NCBI GenBank assembly: GCA_016708435.1
Contig: JADJFV010000013.1
Coordinates: 46,955 to 110,954 of the forward strand
From: Leptospiraceae bacterium
GTDB lineage: Bacteria; Spirochaetota; Leptospiria; Leptospirales; Leptospiraceae
Reading direction: 5' to 3'
DNA: 64,000 nucleotides
Positions 7,472-16,401 of the stretch are shown here, in pieces. Positions within the stretch are counted from its first letter, which is position 1; each line of letters opens with the position of its first letter. The notes beneath the pieces are model-generated. The model made no database searches and was not told the DNA's origin. It was given only the letters and a program-made list of their open reading frames with translations. Both the position numbers and the translations under genes were made by a program.

Positions 7472-9632
7472 CTGGTGTTATAAAATTCCAGTCGGGATTA
7501 ATTCCAAGTAAGTTTTTATTTTCATTCCAATCTTTTGCGTTGTCCTGTAATTTATAAGCGAAAAGAAGTAGAATATTTCCTTTATCGACTCTAGAATTTT
7601 TCTGTAATTGAGAAAGTGAGTCCAAATGCGGATAGAATATGAGTAGTTGGGTAAAATTTCTTTTAGATGCTTGCACATCCCATTTCAAATCTGCATATTG
7701 ATTCTCCCAATCGGGAAGCTTTTTAGCAGAAAAAATTTTTACATTCGGCGCAGTTTTTTTACAAAGCGTTGCAAGCGACAAACAAGTCTCTTCTTCAATA
7801 TAAAAAGATTCAATTGATTCATCGCATAGATTTTCTCTCAGGTGTCTTTCAATTTTGTAATGACTGTATTTGCAAATTCCTCCGAGGTAAATTTCATTTT
7901 TCTCTCTTACTAGATAATAATCAGAGCCCGCAAAAATATTTTTGGCAACTTTGTGCTCTTTTTTAGTTTCAGGGTACAATACAAAACCAAAATAGAAAAA
8001 AGAACCAATAAATAAAAGAGTTAATAAGGAAAGTAGAATTCTAAATCGAATTGCCTTTCTTTTATTTTCTTTCTTTGTGAATAATTTTAATTCTAAAATA
8101 AAAAATCCGATTATGAGAATTGCAAGCAAAGCAAAATAAATTCCCATATGAAAACGAAAAGATTCTTTGACGCCGCGATAAAATCCTACATTCACAGAAA
8201 GAGTCTCAGATAGATAAGCGAGAGTTCGAAGTAATAGCTCGGAATAGATCCAAAAGATTTCGATTCCTGCTTTTACAAAGCAATTAAAAAATGAAAAATT
8301 AAATTCCATTTCTAAACAAGAAAGCCAATCAAAATAAAAAGATTCTCCGAAAAAGCTTTTCGTGAAAATAAAATCTAGAATCGATTCATATAAAAACTGA
8401 AAGAGCAGTGAAACATACAGCAAAGGAAGAAGTAGGGAGGTAAGTGGAACTAAAAGCAGATTTAAAAAAATAGATCCAAAGCTAAAAGTTTTAAAATAAA
8501 AAAGTAAAACCGGATAGGTTCCTAAACTTGCGGAAATGGAAATTGTAAAATTTTCTATGAATAAATTTTTAAAATTTCCAAATGCTAGCTTTTCTAAGAA
8601 AGACTTTAAAAATAAAATTCCGCAGACAGCAGAATAGGAAAGATTAAAAGAAAGTGTTAGAAAATTTTCTCTGTCAATGCATAAAATGATAGCAGAAGAA
8701 ACTAAAATAAGATCAATGCTCTTCATTTTGCGAAAGAATAAACTTCCGAGCACGAGTGTAGCTGTGAAAATATAGGCGCGAAGTAAAGAAACTGGAAAAT
8801 CTAGAATGTAAAGATAAGAAAATGCAACGACAAGAGGAATGATTCGCTCAGTGTAATAGTTAAAAAACCAAATTTGCTTTGCAAAAAAATAAATAAATCC
8901 AATGAATACACCAATATGAAGACCGGAAGCTGCAAATAAATGTAGCACTCCTCCTTCTCTTACTTTTTCTTTGAACTCATTTTCAAGAAAGCTGGCATCT
9001 CCAAAAAAAAGTCCCATCGCAATATCGTTTGCATAGTCTGTGATTCCTGCTCGATCTAAAAGATCTTCTACTTTTTTTCGAAGTAGTTTTCTATTGTCGA
9101 TTAGCTCACTCTGGCGTTTGCATTTGCTTTCTCTAATTTGTATATAGGAGAATTGAAAATCTTTTAGAAATCGAAAGTATTCTTCTTCCGGCGAAACTTT
9201 TTTGATAGAAAGAAATCTTGAATCACACAATAAAATAGGTAGTGTAATGTCTTTTTTATAACGCTTTGTGATTAAAGTGAATTTGTTTTTATCAGATTGG
9301 AATTCTGTCTCATAAAAATTTCGTTTCACTTCTTTTTTAAACTCAATTTTAAATGAATTCTCTTCTTTTAGAATTGCAAAATATTTTTCATTGAAAGTCA
9401 CATCCTGTTTTTTGGACTCAAAATAAAAATTATGAAAAAATCCAAATAAAATACCAATTAAAATTGCGGTTACTTTCGTGTATCCGGTGAAGATACAAGC
9501 TATGCTCAGTATTCCTAAAGTAAAAATTAATATTGGATCAAGCCTAATTTTAGCAATGACATAATAAGACAAGTATCCCATTGCAAAAAAAGAAAATTTA
9601 CTCACAGGTTTTAGCTGATTTAAGAAACTCAT
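7461..9632 (-). CDS. comEC: ComEC/Rec2-family DNA-uptake channel protein
   Basis: A 723-residue polytopic inner-membrane protein. The N-terminal part has two to three membrane segments and a soluble stretch. The central competence domain (about residues 215-520) starts with the family signature FAASGLHIGVFIGF and has many membrane helices. ComEC carries single-stranded DNA across the cytoplasmic membrane during transformation. The C-terminal region (about 560-723) does not show the HxHxDH metal motif of the metallo-beta-lactamase domain found in longer ComEC proteins, so that domain is absent or degenerate. ksgA follows with an 11-base overlap. No other competence gene is in the window. Confidence 0.92.
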   Translation of the reverse strand: MSFLNQLKPVSKFSFFAMGYLSYYVIAKIRLDPILIFTLGILSIACIFTGYTKVTAILIGILFGFFHNFYFESKKQDVTFNEKYFAILKEENSFKIEFKKEVKRNFYETEFQSDKNKFTLITKRYKKDITLPILLCDSRFLSIKKVSPEEEYFRFLKDFQFSYIQIRESKCKRQSELIDNRKLLRKKVEDLLDRAGITDYANDIAMGLFFGDASFLENEFKEKVREGGVLHLFAASGLHIGVFIGFIYFFAKQIWFFNYYTERIIPLVVAFSYLYILDFPVSLLRAYIFTATLVLGSLFFRKMKSIDLILVSSAIILCIDRENFLTLSFNLSYSAVCGILFLKSFLEKLAFGNFKNLFIENFTISISASLGTYPVLLFYFKTFSFGSIFLNLLLVPLTSLLLPLLYVSLLFQFLYESILDFIFTKSFFGESFYFDWLSCLEMEFNFSFFNCFVKAGIEIFWIYSELLLRTLAYLSETLSVNVGFYRGVKESFRFHMGIYFALLAILIIGFFILELKLFTKKENKRKAIRFRILLSLLTLLFIGSFFYFGFVLYPETKKEHKVAKNIFAGSDYYLVREKNEIYLGGICKYSHYKIERHLRENLCDESIESFYIEEETCLSLATLCKKTAPNVKIFSAKKLPDWENQYADLKWDVQASKRNFTQLLIFYPHLDSLSQLQKNSRVDKGNILLLFAYKLQDNAKDWNENKNLLGINPDWNFITPDEL

Positions 9633-10113
9633 TTAGTCTTTTAGGTTTCAAAACAGAAAAAATGTGCAGATAAAAATATGAAAATTACGCATTTGAACTA
9701 AAAAAAGAGGAATTGAATAAAATTTTATCCCGAAAAAAGAATTAAACTCTCTATTTAAGGTTTGAAAAGTTACTTTTGATTAGCCTCTTTATTAGTATAT
9801 TAGAATATTCTAATATGATTTCGATTAATAAAATCAATGAAATATAAAAAAATACATATATATGAGTTTGAATTGATTAAAAAAACAAAAGCTATATTAT
9901 GAAGTTAAAATTAAAAAAATAATTTTCATTCCTGTTCTATTAAGAAAATTTTATAAAATAATTTTTTTTTCACTACTTTTTTTCTCTTCTATTTAATATT
10001 ATTTTTGACTCTTTAGGAATAAAAAAATACAACGTAATCCCTACCTCTGATTGTTTATCGATTAGAGTAGATGTTATTGACTACGTTATTGACACACTGT
10101 AAAAAAAATATAT
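9633..10113. other. AT-rich intergenic region
   Basis: This 481-base gap separates divergent comEC from the zinc-ribbon gene and leuS. It is very AT-rich with stops in all frames and no coding region I can support. It holds a perfect 20-bp palindrome at 9797-9816 and a direct repeat of GTTATTGAC at 10073-10081 and 10085-10093; a TTGACA at 10089-10094 may be part of a rightward promoter. I see no RNA gene. Confidence 0.6.
9797..9816. promoter_or_regulatory. Perfect 20-bp palindrome, operator candidate
   Basis: ATATTAGAATATTCTAATAT is a gapless perfect palindrome, about 165 bases upstream of the comEC start and about 300 upstream of the zinc-ribbon gene. In AT-rich DNA short palindromes are common, but ten paired positions without a spacer are unusual. 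A dimeric repressor site is plausible; the protein is unknown. Confidence 0.4.
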
Positions 10114-10314
10114 ATGATTGAGAAGCCTATGAAGATACTACACGAAGAAGAATCGATTTTTAATAGAGATACAAAAATAGAAATTGAAATTTTATACAAA
10201 TGTTCTGGTTGTTTCAAAATGGAAAAAAAATTATACCAACAAAAACTTTGTAAAGCATGTTTATCTAAAGCATTTAAGAGGTTAGTAAAAGTAATCGACT
10301 CGGTAAGAAAATAA
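10114..10314 (+). CDS. Small zinc-ribbon-like protein
   Basis: A 66-residue basic protein with CSGC (residues 30-33) and CKAC (48-51), a two-knuckle pattern likely to bind one zinc. An acidic N-terminal arm and a Lys/Arg-rich C-terminal helix flank it. I do not recognise the family; nucleic-acid or protein binding would fit. It ends 37 bases before leuS on the same strand and may share its message. ATG 10129 (residue 6) has GAGAAG upstream and is an equally good start. The conserved cysteines argue that it is real despite its size. Confidence 0.6.
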   Translation: MIEKPMKILHEEESIFNRDTKIEIEILYKCSGCFKMEKKLYQQKLCKACLSKAFKRLVKVIDSVRK

Positions 10315-10351
10315 TTTCCTTTTAGAGCACTTATACAAAAATGGTATAACT

Positions 10352-12931
10352 GTGGATTATCCTTTTAACGAGATAGAAAAAAAATGGCAAGAGTATTGGG
10401 AAAAGAATCAAACTTTTCTCACAGATATAAATAGTAAGAAAGAAAAATTTTATTGCTTGGATATGTTTCCTTATCCAAGCGGAGCTGGACTCCATGTCGG
10501 TCACCCTGAAGGATATACTGCCACTGACATAGTTTCTAGATACAAACGAATGAAAGACTTTGAAGTGCTTCATCCAATGGGATGGGATGCTTTTGGTCTT
10601 CCTGCTGAGCGTTATGCTATGCAAACGGGAATTCACCCGAGCGTAACCACCAAAAATAATATTGATAATTTTAGAAGGCAGATCAAAATGCTTGGTTTGT
10701 CTTATGATTGGTCTAGAGAAATTTCTACAACTGATCCAGACTATTACAAATGGACACAATGGATTTTTTTAAAAGTTTATAATTCCTATTATGATAAACG
10801 AGTCAACAAAGCACGTCCGATTATGGAACTCATTCAGCGCTTTGAAGAAGATGGAACGGCTGACACCGGTTATCCGAACAAATTTACAAAAGATGATTGG
10901 TTAAGAATGCCACTTTCCGAAAAGGAAAGAGTTCTTTCTGATTTTCGTTTGGTCTATCAGGCAGAGATTCCTGTGAACTGGTGCGAGGCACTCGGAACGG
11001 TTCTCGCAAATGAAGAAGTAGAAGAATGGACTAACAAAGGTTATACGGTAGTTCGTAAACCAATGCGTCAATATATGATGCGAATCACTGCTTATGCAGA
11101 AAGACTTCTAGATGATTTGGAATTAGTTTCCTGGCCTCAGTCCACTTTGGAAATGCAAAGAAATTGGATTGGTAAAAGTGAAGGTCTCGAGATTGAATTC
11201 ATTACTGAATCGGGTGAGCGGATAACGGTATACACCACTCGACCTGATACGATTTTCGGAGCTACGTATTTAGTTCTTGCACCGGAGCATCCGTTAGTAG
11301 ATAAACTCACAACTCCTGAAAATAAAAAAGCAGTAGAAGATTACAAGCGATCTGCTTCTTTTAAAAGTGAAATGGATAGAACTGAGATGACAAAGGATAA
11401 GACAGGTGTTTTTATTGGCTCCTATGTTTTAAGTCCTGTCGGCGAAGAAACAAAAATTCCAGTTTGGATTTCCGATTATGTTTTGGCGACTTACGGAACA
11501 GGAGCAATCATGGCTGTTCCCGCTCACGATAGCCGAGACTTTGCCTTTGCAAAAAAATTCAATCTTCCAATTAAGCAAGTAATTGCAGGACCGCCGCCAG
11601 AAACAGAAAGTTTTGACTCCAAAGATTCAACTTGTATTAATTCTTTTACTGAGTTATTAAATATAAACGGTCTTTCTTATTTCGAAGCCTGTATCAAAGT
11701 ATCCAACTGGATTGATGCAAGAAAATCTGGAAAGAAAAAAACACAATACAAACTCAGAGATTGGTTATTTGCCAGACAAAGATATTGGGGGGAACCAATT
11801 CCACTCGTTCATTACGAAGCGGGGTTTACAAAAGATATTCCCGAATCTGAGATTCCACTTACCTTACCGGATTTAAAAGAATTCGCTCCCTCCGGCACCG
11901 GCGAATCACCATTAGCCAATGCAAAAGAATGGTTAGAATACAAACACGAGCGTTTTGGGAAAGGAAGAAGGGAAACCAACACCATGCCGCAATGGGCGGG
12001 CTCTTGCTGGTATTACCTACGTTATATTGATCCGAAAAATGATAAATCGTTATGCGATAAAGAATTAGAAAAAAAATGGATGTCTGTTGATTTATATGTT
12101 GGTGGGGCTGAGCACGCCGTATTACATCTATTATACTCTCGATTCTGGCATAAGATTTTATTTGATTTGGATGTTGTATCTACTCCTGAGCCTTTTAAAA
12201 AACTTCTCCATCAGGGTTTAATTCTCGGTGAAGACAAAAAGAAAATGTCTAAATCTCTTGGAAATGTTGTCAATCCTGATGATGTTGTAAAAGAATTTGG
12301 TGCAGATAGTCTTCGTCTTTTTGAAATGTTCATGGGACCATTTGATATGGTTAAACCCTGGAGCACAAAAGGGGCAGAAGGAATTTTCCGTTTTCTCAAT
12401 CGTGTATGGAGACTCTTTCACGGAAAAGACGGAGAAAATTTTCAAATTGATGACTCCGAGCCTGACTTGGAACAATTAAAAAGTCTGCACCGAACCATTA
12501 AAAAAGTAGAAGAGGGGATTGAGAATTTTACGTTTAACACTGCGATTGCGCAAATGATGATTTTTGTAAACGAAATGACTCCACTTACCACTCGACCAAG
12601 AAAAATTTTGGAGCCTTTTATTCTAGTCTTAGCGCCATTTGCTCCTCATATTGCCGAAGAGCTTTGGTCAAAACTTGGATATTCTTCCACACTTAGTTTT
12701 GAGCCCTATCCTGCGCATAATCCAGAGTATCTTGTAGAAGATACGATTACGATTGTTGTTCAGGTAAATGGCAAACTTCGAGGGGAATTCTCTGCTTCCA
12801 AAACCATCTCGGAATCCGAAGCAATTCTAGAAGCCAAGAAAATCGAAAAAGTAATTCCTTTCTTAGAAGGAAAAACAATCAAAAAAGAGATTTACGTAAA
12901 AGAAAAATTGGTGAATCTTGTAGTTGTGTAA
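10352..12931 (+). CDS. leuS: Leucyl-tRNA synthetase
   Basis: An 859-residue class I synthetase that charges tRNA-Leu. The HIGH motif appears as HVGH in FPYPSGAGLHVGHPEGY (about residue 48), and KMSKS appears in KKKMSKSLGN (about residue 629). Between them is the CP1 editing domain with TTRPDTIFGATYLVLAPEH (about 300) and GTGAIMAVPAHDSRD (about 385). The C-terminus has the usual anticodon-binding and VQVNGKLRG segments. The start is GTG, supported by the typical MDYPFNEIEKKWQ N-terminus of bacterial LeuS. A clear terminator follows at 12954-12976. Confidence 0.98.
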   Translation: MDYPFNEIEKKWQEYWEKNQTFLTDINSKKEKFYCLDMFPYPSGAGLHVGHPEGYTATDIVSRYKRMKDFEVLHPMGWDAFGLPAERYAMQTGIHPSVTTKNNIDNFRRQIKMLGLSYDWSREISTTDPDYYKWTQWIFLKVYNSYYDKRVNKARPIMELIQRFEEDGTADTGYPNKFTKDDWLRMPLSEKERVLSDFRLVYQAEIPVNWCEALGTVLANEEVEEWTNKGYTVVRKPMRQYMMRITAYAERLLDDLELVSWPQSTLEMQRNWIGKSEGLEIEFITESGERITVYTTRPDTIFGATYLVLAPEHPLVDKLTTPENKKAVEDYKRSASFKSEMDRTEMTKDKTGVFIGSYVLSPVGEETKIPVWISDYVLATYGTGAIMAVPAHDSRDFAFAKKFNLPIKQVIAGPPPETESFDSKDSTCINSFTELLNINGLSYFEACIKVSNWIDARKSGKKKTQYKLRDWLFARQRYWGEPIPLVHYEAGFTKDIPESEIPLTLPDLKEFAPSGTGESPLANAKEWLEYKHERFGKGRRETNTMPQWAGSCWYYLRYIDPKNDKSLCDKELEKKWMSVDLYVGGAEHAVLHLLYSRFWHKILFDLDVVSTPEPFKKLLHQGLILGEDKKKMSKSLGNVVNPDDVVKEFGADSLRLFEMFMGPFDMVKPWSTKGAEGIFRFLNRVWRLFHGKDGENFQIDDSEPDLEQLKSLHRTIKKVEEGIENFTFNTAIAQMMIFVNEMTPLTTRPRKILEPFILVLAPFAPHIAEELWSKLGYSSTLSFEPYPAHNPEYLVEDTITIVVQVNGKLRGEFSASKTISESEAILEAKKIEKVIPFLEGKTIKKEIYVKEKLVNLVVV

Positions 12932-12933
12932 CT

Positions 12934-13147
12934 GTCACCTCGAACATCGTTGAAGCCCTTGAGATAAGGGCTTTTTACAGTCATTGAACACCTTTGTGGA
13001 AAAATTTATGACAAAGCAATAAATGGATGTGAGAAATCTATCTTGCTAAGACATAGTAACAAGCAATGTTTTATGGTGAGCCTGTCGAATAACCATATAC
13101 TATCTTTTGTCATATAGACCTCTCACGGTGAGACTGTTCGAGGTGAC
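12934..13147. repeat. Intergenic inverted-repeat element
   Basis: Perfect 13-bp inverted arms GTCACCTCGAACA (12934-12946) and TGTTCGAGGTGAC (13135-13147) enclose about 190 noncoding bases between leuS and the DUF4349 gene. Inside are GGTGAGCCTGTCGAA at about 13074-13088 and the palindrome CTCACGGTGAG at 13122-13132. The GTGAGCCTGTCGAA core recurs in the repeat at 38967-39104, so this is a dispersed family of REP or MITE type. The right arm ends 27 bases before the next start codon. Confidence 0.65.
12954..12976 (+). terminator. Rho-independent terminator of leuS
   Basis: AGCCCTT and AAGGGCT form a perfect 7-bp GC-rich stem with a 5-base loop, followed by four more T. It begins 23 bases after the leuS stop. 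Confidence 0.85.
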
Positions 13148-13173
13148 CGTAATTGATTTTCAAAGGAGATTCT

Positions 13174-14073
13174 ATGAAAATATTATTTATCAATACCTTA
13201 TTTCTTTTTCTATTTCTGAACTGTAGCAAAAAGATGGAACCTGTTGTAAGCACAGAGTCGAGTGCTCCTGCTGCTCCTAAGGTGAATCAGCAATTAGCGG
13301 ATAATGATGGTTTTGCGGATAAAAAGGAAATGGCGGATGAAGAATCGGGCGGCGAAAAAAATAGAAGAGATTCATCTAAAGGTGGAATGAAAGAAGACGA
13401 CGGCATAATACAAAAGCCGCTAGATCCAATTTCAGAAGCTTCTAAGTCTAGACTATTAGAATATACCATTCAACTTAATTACAAAGTGGAAACAATTGAG
13501 AAAGCAAGGGAGACTGTATTAAACGTAGTAAAAAAAGAATCCTATATCGCAAGCTCTCAGACAAATGTTTCTAGTGGATATGAGAGTATGAGTTTACAAG
13601 TTCAAATTCCAGTTACTGCAATGTATGATACTCTATTACAATTGGATAAGATCGGTCAGCTTACTTACGAAGATATTCGCACGCAAGACTGGACAGAGCA
13701 CAATGAATTACAAAAAAACAAACTAAGTAGAGAAGCTCTTCGTATGATAAGAAGATCCAAAGCGGCTAACAAGGGTTCTGCGGAAACTTGGAATTGGAAA
13801 GACCGCGAAGAAGCGCTCGAAAGAAGTGAAGACACCGCAGATGCTGCAAAATTAGAATCCTGGAAAATCAAAGACCATGTCGCCTGGGCAAAAGTAAATA
13901 TTTCTATTTCAGGAAAAGAATTACCCACAAAAGTGCAAGTCCCAAATTACAAAGATGCATTCATTAGCGCGATCAATTTTCTATTAGAGTTAACCTATTA
14001 TCTAGTGTGGATAGTGCCTATTGCATTTGTGATATTCTTACTCTTCAAAGGTTATAGATGGATTAGAAGATAA
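13174..14073 (+). CDS. DUF4349-family lipoprotein
   Basis: A 299-residue envelope protein. It has a lipoprotein signal ending LFLFLNC (Cys about residue 17), a low-complexity acidic and Ser/Ala-rich linker to about residue 90, then a DUF4349-like domain (LEYTIQLNYKVETIEKARETV, SLQVQIPVTAMYDTLLQLDKIG) with a helical middle. A C-terminal membrane helix at about residues 270-290 is followed by RWIRR. DUF4349 proteins are membrane-anchored with unknown function. ATG 13174 is preferred because AAAGGAG precedes it; the frame is open to a TTG at 13153. Confidence 0.82.
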   Translation: MKILFINTLFLFLFLNCSKKMEPVVSTESSAPAAPKVNQQLADNDGFADKKEMADEESGGEKNRRDSSKGGMKEDDGIIQKPLDPISEASKSRLLEYTIQLNYKVETIEKARETVLNVVKKESYIASSQTNVSSGYESMSLQVQIPVTAMYDTLLQLDKIGQLTYEDIRTQDWTEHNELQKNKLSREALRMIRRSKAANKGSAETWNWKDREEALERSEDTADAAKLESWKIKDHVAWAKVNISISGKELPTKVQVPNYKDAFISAINFLLELTYYLVWIVPIAFVIFLLFKGYRWIRR

Positions 14074-14178
14074 TTGTCAGTGCCTCTGTGGCAAAAAGCA
14101 CTGATTAGTTACAAATAATTTCTTATAATGAATAGAAGAAATTTGACTAGAAAACTTAGAAAAAAATACTGAGCAATT

Positions 14179-15201
14179 ATGAATAAAGAAGTCACAGATC
14201 CGAAGAGCATTCACCAACTCATTGATTCTTTGTATAGAGTTACTCCTGTTTATATGGAAGTGGATGGGGAAGATATTCCCATCAAGGTAATCGACAGTAA
14301 ACCCCAAGTTCTAACTGTTAGAACTCCAAAAGCAAATACACATACAAGAGAAAGAGTTCTTACGATGAGAAGTAAGGACAATATTTTTATTAGCACATTT
14401 TTGGAAATCGGTGTAGATGAGCTTGGGAATTCAATGCTTCAACCTCTGAAGATTTTAATCAAAGATATATTGGCTCAAGCCGAACCGAATGCTTATTCTG
14501 TTTCTAATATTATCAATCAGAATGATATTTTTAAATCATTAAATGATGATAGAATTAATCAACTGATTAAGAGAGCGCCAAAGGTAAATTTCATGTTTGA
14601 TTTTTTTGAAGTGTATGTAAACGAGCGGATGAATAGTCGTATGCGCTTGATGAATTCGCATGAGAAACCAATCTTTATTCCAAATATTGCGCAGCCCGAA
14701 CTAGTCCGACCCGAATTTGTTCCGTTTAATGATTATTATTCGCTCACAAAAACAAGTGATTTCTTAGATAAATACAAATCAGAAATTTGTGTTCCAATCA
14801 AATATAAAAATTTTATCATGATTGGTTATGTTCATGCAATGCATTCGACAAGGCTAGATTCTAATTCATTCAATACATTTAAACTAGTTGCTTCTTCCAT
14901 CATAAAAGACGTTCATACATCAGGAGTATTCGAAGAATCAAGAGAGAGCTGCACAGTAATTGAAGCCAATCCTAGTTCCATTCGATTCCTTCATCCTCCT
15001 ACAAGGCTTGCGAGCAGAATTTTTTCGATGGGAGGCACAATTATCTTTGATTTAATTTCCAAAACGGGACATAGGAAGTTTGTGCGTAGTGTAGTGAAGT
15101 CTATCAAACCCACCCAAAAAGACTATTCGATTGCCTGTGATTTAACAATCAATACACCGGAAGAAATTGCTTCTTTAACAGACTTTTTAGGCAAGCACTG
15201 A
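14179..15201 (+). CDS. DUF1577-like Leptospiraceae protein (second member)
   Basis: A 340-residue soluble protein with the same overall layout as the protein at 4739-6049: an N-terminal beta-rich part, a middle with VNERMNSRMRLMNS followed by a GAF-like KSEICVPIKYKNFIMIGYVHA segment, and a C-terminal barrel (CTVIEANPSSIRFL, then FVRSVVKSIKPTQKDYSIACDL) resembling a degenerate PilZ domain. The canonical RxxxR and D/NxSxxG residues are not clear, so cyclic-dinucleotide binding is doubtful. It stands alone, with dispersed repeats on both sides. The family is lineage-specific as far as I know; function unknown. Confidence 0.65.
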   Translation: MNKEVTDPKSIHQLIDSLYRVTPVYMEVDGEDIPIKVIDSKPQVLTVRTPKANTHTRERVLTMRSKDNIFISTFLEIGVDELGNSMLQPLKILIKDILAQAEPNAYSVSNIINQNDIFKSLNDDRINQLIKRAPKVNFMFDFFEVYVNERMNSRMRLMNSHEKPIFIPNIAQPELVRPEFVPFNDYYSLTKTSDFLDKYKSEICVPIKYKNFIMIGYVHAMHSTRLDSNSFNTFKLVASSIIKDVHTSGVFEESRESCTVIEANPSSIRFLHPPTRLASRIFSMGGTIIFDLISKTGHRKFVRSVVKSIKPTQKDYSIACDLTINTPEEIASLTDFLGKH

Positions 15202-15211
15202 TTCATAAAGA

Positions 15212-15314
15212 TTGCCACAGAGTCACAGAGTCACAGAGAAATTTCTAGAGAGTCTTCTTTAAAGAATATTGTTTATAATTCAGTTAACCCTCCTGACTCG
15301 TGTCTCTGTGGCAA
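15212..15314. repeat. Intergenic inverted repeat (CACAGAG type)
   Basis: TTGCCACAGAG (15212-15222) and CTCTGTGGCAA (15304-15314) are perfect 11-bp inverted arms, and the left arm runs into tandem AGTCACAG units. The gap at 14074-14178 carries the related CCTCTGTGGC at 14091-14100. The element fills the space between the DUF1577 gene and gpsA and may act as a transcription terminator, but no T-tract follows. Confidence 0.6.
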
Positions 15315-15395
15315 AATGACTGTTTCATAACGAAAATTTAGATTGTAATTTTATTTGCATTAGACTTAATACGATAATCAGATAGAAGGGGTCTT

Positions 15396-16400
15396 ATGAA
15401 AATAGGTTTGATTGGATCGGGAAGTTTTGGGACGGCACTCGGAAGTCTACTCGCTGATAAAGGTTATGATGTTCTCATGTGGACACGCTCAAAAGAACAA
15501 GCGGATGGAATTAACCAACATCATAAAAATGCAAAACATCTTTCTGATTTAATTCTTCCGAATAATCTTCGCGCTAGCACAAGTCTCGAAGAAGTAGTTC
15601 GCGATAAAGAATTGATTCTTTCAGCACCACCATCTCATGTTCTTTCAGAAATTATCCACAAAATTAAAGACGATCTCTCACCTAATGTTCCAATCGTTTC
15701 CGCGACAAAAGGAATTGAAAATGGAACGCTTCGCATGGTTTCCGAAATTTTTGAAGCAGAACTTCCGGGGCGACTTCACAAAAATCTAAGCTATTTATCA
15801 GGACCCAGTTTTGCAAAAGAAATCATTGATCGAGTTCCCACAGTAGTCAGCATTGCTTCTAAGAATGAAGCCACTGCAAAGACAGTGCAGGAAATTTTTA
15901 GTTTTACTTATTTTAGAACTTATTGGACTCCCGATGTTGTCGGAGTGGAATTAGGTGGTTCATTGAAAAACGTAATTGCAATTGCCGCCGGGGTGGTGGA
16001 TGGATTCGGACAGGGACAAAATACTCGTGCAGCAGTTATCACTCGTGGGTTAAATGAAATTACCCGCTTAGGTGTAAAGAAGGGTGCAGATCCTATGACT
16101 TTTCTTGGACCTTCTGGAATTGGGGATTTGGTTTTGACTTGTTGTGGTGATTTGTCGCGTAACCGCACAGTTGGAATTAAATTAGGTCAGGGAAAAACAT
16201 TAGCCGAAATTCTTGCTGAGATGAATGAAGTCGCAGAAGGTGTAAAGACTACAAAGAGTGCGTATGATCTTTCTAAAAAATTAGGAGTTTCAATGCCGAT
16301 TACAGAAGAAATTTATAAGATGCTTTATCAGGACAAATCTCCAAAGGACGTTTTACGAGATTTGATGGGAAGAGATTTAAAAAGGGAAGGAATTCACTAA
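15396..16400 (+). CDS. gpsA: NAD(P)-dependent glycerol-3-phosphate dehydrogenase
   Basis: A 334-residue cytoplasmic enzyme that reduces dihydroxyacetone phosphate to sn-glycerol 3-phosphate for phospholipid synthesis. The Rossmann motif GSGSFGTALG is at residues 7-16, followed by LSGPSFAKEI (about 137) and the catalytic-lysine region ELGGSLKNVIAIAAG (about 186-200) with NTRAAVITRG. Length is normal and AAGGGG precedes the ATG. The next gene starts 1 base after the stop, so gpsA leads a three-gene rightward run with the nucleosidase-like and cyclase genes. Confidence 0.96.
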   Translation: MKIGLIGSGSFGTALGSLLADKGYDVLMWTRSKEQADGINQHHKNAKHLSDLILPNNLRASTSLEEVVRDKELILSAPPSHVLSEIIHKIKDDLSPNVPIVSATKGIENGTLRMVSEIFEAELPGRLHKNLSYLSGPSFAKEIIDRVPTVVSIASKNEATAKTVQEIFSFTYFRTYWTPDVVGVELGGSLKNVIAIAAGVVDGFGQGQNTRAAVITRGLNEITRLGVKKGADPMTFLGPSGIGDLVLTCCGDLSRNRTVGIKLGQGKTLAEILAEMNEVAEGVKTTKSAYDLSKKLGVSMPITEEIYKMLYQDKSPKDVLRDLMGRDLKREGIH

Positions 16401-16401
16401 A

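Noticed and set aside
12211..12475. Minus-strand frames inside leuS
   Set aside because: They are shadows of a fully supported leuS coding region.
12954..12976. Hairpin after leuS as part of the repeat element
   Set aside because: Its GC stem and T-run explain it fully as a leuS terminator, although it lies inside the outer repeat arms.
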